A DNA stretch of 8,332 nt. Origin: CAKSXP01 sp964539115 (GTDB taxonomy: Bacteria > Bacillota > Clostridia > Oscillospirales > Oscillospiraceae). The translations under genes were made by a program, and so were the position numbers. The notes below the pieces were generated by a model. It was not told where the DNA came from. It made no database searches and saw nothing but the letters and a program-made list of their open reading frames with translations. This document shows positions 5,934 through 8,332 of this stretch, piece after piece. The stretch lies in assembly GCA_964539115.1 (NCBI GenBank), contig CAZIHY010000091.1:1-8332 (forward strand), read 5' to 3'. Within the stretch, counting starts at the first letter, position 1. Every line of letters starts with the position of its first letter.

Positions 5934-7202
5934 ATGCTGTTTGCAATAATTATCTTTGCACTGACTTATGCGCTTATGATAGCGCTTCCAAACCACAGGT
6001 ACATTGTGGCGCTGCTTTCCGCATTTGTTTTTGTCATTGTTGGCCTCGTACCGCTGAAGGAGCTTGCGGGAGTCATCAATTGGAATATTCTTATGATGCT
6101 GTTTGGGACGATGGGGACCGTGTCGTTTTTCATCGAATCCAGGATGCCCAATAAGATTGCAGAAAAGCTTCTTGAGATAACGCCGAACACGGTTTGGGCA
6201 GTCGTTGCGATGTCCCTGTTTGCAGGAGTAATATCTGCGTTTGTCGACAATGTCGCGACTGTCCTCATGATAGCGCCTGTAGGTCTTGCGATTGCCAAGG
6301 AATTGAAGATATCTCCTGTTTCGATGCTTATAGCGATCTCCGTTTCCTCAAACCTTCAGGGAGCCGCGACGCTAGTCGGCGATACGACGAGTATAATGCT
6401 CGGCGGTTATGCAGACATGGATTTTTTGGACTTCTTCTGGATGAACGGAAGGCCGGGCATATTCTGGGCGGTAGAACTTGGCGCGCTGGCTACGGTACCT
6501 GTAATTCTCATTCTGTTCCGCAAAGACAGGGAGAAGGTAAATGCAAAAGCGATGACGGAAGTAGACGACTATGTCCCGACATACCTGCTTATAGTCAATA
6601 TCGGCCTTCTCATCCTCGCCTCCTTCATCCCCAATAAACCGGAGATGATAAACGGATATATATGCATGGGCATATTTATCATTGCAGCAGTATACTATAT
6701 AATCAAAAATGACAGCTTTGACAACACGGTTAAAGCCATCAAGGAGATCGATTTTGCAACTCTTTTACTGCTTGCCGGACTGTTTGTCGTTATAGAAGGC
6801 GTGAGCCGCGCCGGAGTCATTGATGCGATCAGTGACCTGTTTGTGAAGGTCGGCGGAAACAGCGTATTTTTGCTGTATACGATAATCGTTTGGGGCTCCG
6901 TTCTGTGCTCTGCGTTTATTGACAATATACCGTTTGTCGCAACAATGCTGCCTGTTGTATCGGCTATCGCGGTTACCACGGAGTTTTCTCCCAATGTGCT
7001 GTATTTTGGCCTGCTTACAGGTGCTACGCTCGGAGGGAATCTTACTCCGATCGGCGCGTCGGCAAATATTGCAGCCATCGGGATCCTTCAGAAGGAGGGA
7101 TGCGAGGTAGAGTTCAGGGACTTTATGCGTATCGGCGTTCCTTTTACTCTTACTGCGGTAACGGTTGGCTACCTGTTTATCTGGTTTTTCTGGGGCATGT
7201 GA
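5934..7202 (+). CDS. ArsB/NhaD/CitM-superfamily ion transporter, riboswitch-controlled
   Basis: 422 residues with roughly ten to twelve membrane spans and the two-fold internal symmetry of the ion transporter (IT) superfamily. The paired unwound-helix motifs are FVDNVATVLMIAP (103-115) and FIDNIPFVATMLPVV (328-342). The paired substrate-loop motifs are SSNLQGAATLVGDTTSIMLG (138-157) and GATLGGNLTPIGASANI (363-379). This family moves arsenite, Na+/H+, citrate-metal or other ions; the sequence alone does not fix the substrate. The upstream yybP-ykoY riboswitch points to Mn2+, so export of Mn2+ or a Mn2+-linked ion is a reasonable inference. ATG 5934 was chosen because AAGGGA lies 9 nt upstream; the TTG at 5913 lies inside the terminator T-run. 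No ars genes are adjacent, which argues against arsenic. Confidence 0.87.
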   Translation: MLFAIIIFALTYALMIALPNHRYIVALLSAFVFVIVGLVPLKELAGVINWNILMMLFGTMGTVSFFIESRMPNKIAEKLLEITPNTVWAVVAMSLFAGVISAFVDNVATVLMIAPVGLAIAKELKISPVSMLIAISVSSNLQGAATLVGDTTSIMLGGYADMDFLDFFWMNGRPGIFWAVELGALATVPVILILFRKDREKVNAKAMTEVDDYVPTYLLIVNIGLLILASFIPNKPEMINGYICMGIFIIAAVYYIIKNDSFDNTVKAIKEIDFATLLLLAGLFVVIEGVSRAGVIDAISDLFVKVGGNSVFLLYTIIVWGSVLCSAFIDNIPFVATMLPVVSAIAVTTEFSPNVLYFGLLTGATLGGNLTPIGASANIAAIGILQKEGCEVEFRDFMRIGVPFTLTAVTVGYLFIWFFWGM

Positions 7203-7228
7203 GTATGTGAGCAAGAATAACAGTAAAT

Positions 7229-7282
7229 GCGAAGCATGGCCGTCCGATTCGGACGGCCATGCTTCGCTGTAGTTTTATTTTA
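7229..7282 (+). terminator. Long perfect hairpin, probable terminator of the transporter gene
   Basis: An 18-bp perfect stem (7229-7246 with 7250-7267) closes on a 3-nt loop. It is followed, after TGTAG, by TTTTATTTT. It lies 26 bp past the transporter stop, between convergent genes. The stem is much longer than needed and the T-run slightly displaced, so it might also be an extragenic palindrome. The minus-strand side lacks a T-run. Confidence 0.7.
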
Positions 7283-7311
7283 ACAGGCAGCTTTGGGTAT
7301 GCCTTGGCTTA

Positions 7312-7446
7312 TTATGTATCGGCCTTGTCCTTAAAAAGCTTGTCCATTTCACGGTTGGTGCAGATTGCAAGAACCGACCAGAAAACGCTGGACAGTACTG
7401 CGAGTGAACCAAGAACAGAGAGTAAAATAATGATGCTTTTTTTCAT
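7312..7446 (-). CDS. Small single-span membrane protein (44 aa)
   Basis: Not recognised. MKKSIIILLSVLGSLAVLSS opens a hydrophobic segment running to about residue 29; a charged tail (NREMDKLFKDKADT) follows. The positive N-terminus and lack of a signal-peptidase or lipobox motif favour an uncleaved membrane anchor with the tail outside or inside. ATG 7446 has an excellent ribosome site, AAGGAGG, 8 nt upstream, which is the main evidence that this gene is real; the longer reading from 7506 would bypass it. It is divergent from the TetR-family gene and shares its control region, so it may be regulated by it. Function is unknown. Confidence 0.72.
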   Translation of the reverse strand: MKKSIIILLSVLGSLAVLSSVFWSVLAICTNREMDKLFKDKADT

Positions 7447-7466
7447 TTTGGCTGCCTCCTTCAGCG

Positions 7467-7496
7467 TTGACAAAGTGGATTTCTTATGATTATAAT
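7467..7496 (+). promoter_or_regulatory. Sigma-A promoter of the TetR-family gene
   Basis: A perfect TTGACA (7467-7472) and a perfect TATAAT (7491-7496) with an 18-nt spacer. RNA should start near 7503, leaving a leader of about 125 nt. The -10 region is AT-rich on both strands (TATAAT at 7494-7489 on minus) and could also serve the divergent small gene, though no good minus-strand -35 is visible. Confidence 0.8.
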
Positions 7497-7511
7497 ATGC
7501 CAACACTTTGT
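7470..7511. promoter_or_regulatory. Inverted repeat flanking the promoter, candidate TetR operator
   Basis: ACAAAGTG (7470-7477) and CACTTTGT (7504-7511) are perfect inverted copies, 34 bp centre to centre. One covers the -35 box and the other the predicted RNA start. Each is itself a near-palindrome of CAC-TTT-GTG type. This placement suits repression by the regulator encoded next; the link is inferred. Confidence 0.45.
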
Positions 7512-7546
7512 GGGAAAATCAACAAACAGTATTTATTTGAACGACG

Positions 7547-7583
7547 TGTGTCCAACAAAATGATAAAAAATGTTGTGAACACA
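7547..7583 (+). repeat. Bulged inverted repeat in the TetR gene leader
   Basis: TGTGT-C-CAACA (7547-7557) faces TGTTG-TGA-ACACA (7571-7583): ten pairs interrupted by an uneven internal loop. It lies in the 5' leader, about 45 nt before the start codon. It could be a second protein site or an mRNA stem; no T-run follows. Confidence 0.35.
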
Positions 7584-7627
7584 TCAAATAATAAAGAAAT
7601 TTTTTGTGAATTCGGGGTGTCCTTGCC

Positions 7628-8164
7628 ATGGAGGATAACAGACGGGTCAGGATGACGAAATCGATGATGAAGTCGGCTCTGCTTGAGCTTCTGGAACATA
7701 AACCTCTAGAGAAGATAACCGTGACGGATCTGTGCAAATGCGCGGAGGTCAACCGCTCGACCTTCTATATGTATTACGGCGACGTTGGAACGCTTCTGAC
7801 TGAGATAGAGGACGATGTGCTGGGGCAGCTGCCCGTACCGCCGGGCGCAGGCTATACCGATGAGCGCTTTGTGGAAGTACTCGAGGACTTTTTCGATTAT
7901 GTACGGAAAAATGAACGCCTGTTCCGCATACTGCTGGTACGGCGCGACAGCGGCCGCTTTAACAGAAGGCTTGTAAACGAGGTCATGGAAAAATACCGCA
8001 GACAGGTGGACGAGACTGACGAGCTTACGGACCGGTATGAGTATATCTATTTTGTTAACGGGGTCATCGGCATTTTGAAGGAGTGGATAATCAGCGACTT
8101 TCCCATAAGCTCCCGCAGCTTTGCGGAGATAGTGCTGCGCATGTCCTCAAAGGTGACGGACTGA
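7628..8164 (+). CDS. TetR/AcrR family transcriptional regulator
   Basis: 178 residues. The N-terminal DNA-binding domain has RMTKSMMKSALLELLEHKPL and then the helix-turn-helix ITVTDLCKCAEVNRSTFYMYYG (about 30-51, recognition helix NRSTFYMYY). The C-terminal helices (about 80-175, including VNGVIGILKEWIISDFPIS) resemble the TetR_C_8 type ligand-binding domain common in Firmicutes. Such proteins are dimeric, usually repressors, released by a small molecule. ATG 7628 follows a modest GGGG at 10 nt. Likely targets are its own promoter and the divergent 44-residue gene; the transporter gene on its left already has its own riboswitch control. The ligand is unknown. Confidence 0.9.
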   Translation: MEDNRRVRMTKSMMKSALLELLEHKPLEKITVTDLCKCAEVNRSTFYMYYGDVGTLLTEIEDDVLGQLPVPPGAGYTDERFVEVLEDFFDYVRKNERLFRILLVRRDSGRFNRRLVNEVMEKYRRQVDETDELTDRYEYIYFVNGVIGILKEWIISDFPISSRSFAEIVLRMSSKVTD

Positions 8165-8295
8165 GGAGCCCTCTCTGATTATGATTTTAATATAAAAACC
8201 GGTTTTGTAGAGCAGCAGATCTTCTTTACCTGTTCCGAAACAGACTATGGCGTGTTGGTGAAATTTAGAGATATAATATATAAAGCCATAAAAAT

Positions 8296-8332
8296 ATGAT
8301 CCCCGTACAATTTGTACGGGGATCATGTTTTT
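8296..8332 (+). terminator. Strong intrinsic terminator at the right edge
   Basis: ATGATCCCCGTAC (8296-8308) pairs perfectly with GTACGGGGATCAT (8314-8326) around AATTT, followed by G and at least five T up to the window end. It lies about 130 bp past the TetR stop and is the first good terminator for that transcript. The stretch between holds no supportable gene. Confidence 0.88.

Noticed and set aside
5822..6154. 110-codon plus-strand open frame across the riboswitch and transporter start
   Set aside because: It overlaps a structured RNA and terminator and is out of frame with the transporter; its Cys/His/Ala-rich translation looks non-coding.
8249..8277. TTGGTG and TATAAT as a promoter at the right edge
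   Set aside because: The spacing is only 11 nt, there is no alternative -35 box, and it would run straight into a terminator.
8165..8295. In-frame open stretch of about 43 codons after the TetR stop codon, possible read-through extension
   Set aside because: The TetR protein is already full length, there is no start codon or ribosome site, and the translation resembles no known domain. An open run of this length is unsurprising by chance.

Overview
The window looks like chromosomal DNA from a Clostridia-type Firmicute, probably a gut Oscillospirales or Lachnospirales relative. The evidence is strong Shine-Dalgarno sites, sigma-A-type promoters (TTGACA/TATAAT-like), intrinsic terminators, an ECF sigma factor paired with a DUF4367-type membrane protein, a PF04392 ABC cassette and a yybP-ykoY riboswitch. 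The genus cannot be read from the sequence. There is no rRNA, tRNA, CRISPR array, insertion sequence or phage gene.

Left part (1-2000, minus strand): a CatA-like acetyltransferase is followed 37 bp later by an ECF-type sigma factor. The sigma gene overlaps by 8 nt the gene for a single-pass membrane protein, very probably its anti-sigma factor. A sigma-A-like promoter precedes the acetyltransferase and could drive all three. A divergent promoter on the plus strand drives a GNAT acetyltransferase (2099-2632), which ends in a bidirectional terminator shared with the next, converging operon.

Middle part (2676-5586, minus strand): a three-gene ABC importer operon of the TrpXYZ-like type (lipoprotein, permease, ATPase) is tightly coupled by a 4-nt gap and then an ATGA overlap. 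It has a clear promoter, a 55-nt leader with an imperfect inverted repeat, and no T-box.

Right part (5755-7282, plus strand): a consensus promoter transcribes a textbook yybP-ykoY (manganese-sensing) riboswitch. Its P1 3' strand is shared with an intrinsic terminator, so the predicted logic is ligand-ON antitermination. The controlled gene is an ArsB/NhaD/CitM-like ion transporter, not one of the best-known families for this riboswitch. This is the most interesting item in the window, because it suggests that this transporter takes part in Mn2+ efflux or tolerance.

Far right (7312-8332): a 44-residue single-span membrane protein (minus) lies divergent from a TetR-family regulator (plus). They share a 181-bp intergenic region with a consensus promoter flanked by an inverted repeat, a plausible TetR autoregulatory operator. 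A strong terminator closes the window.
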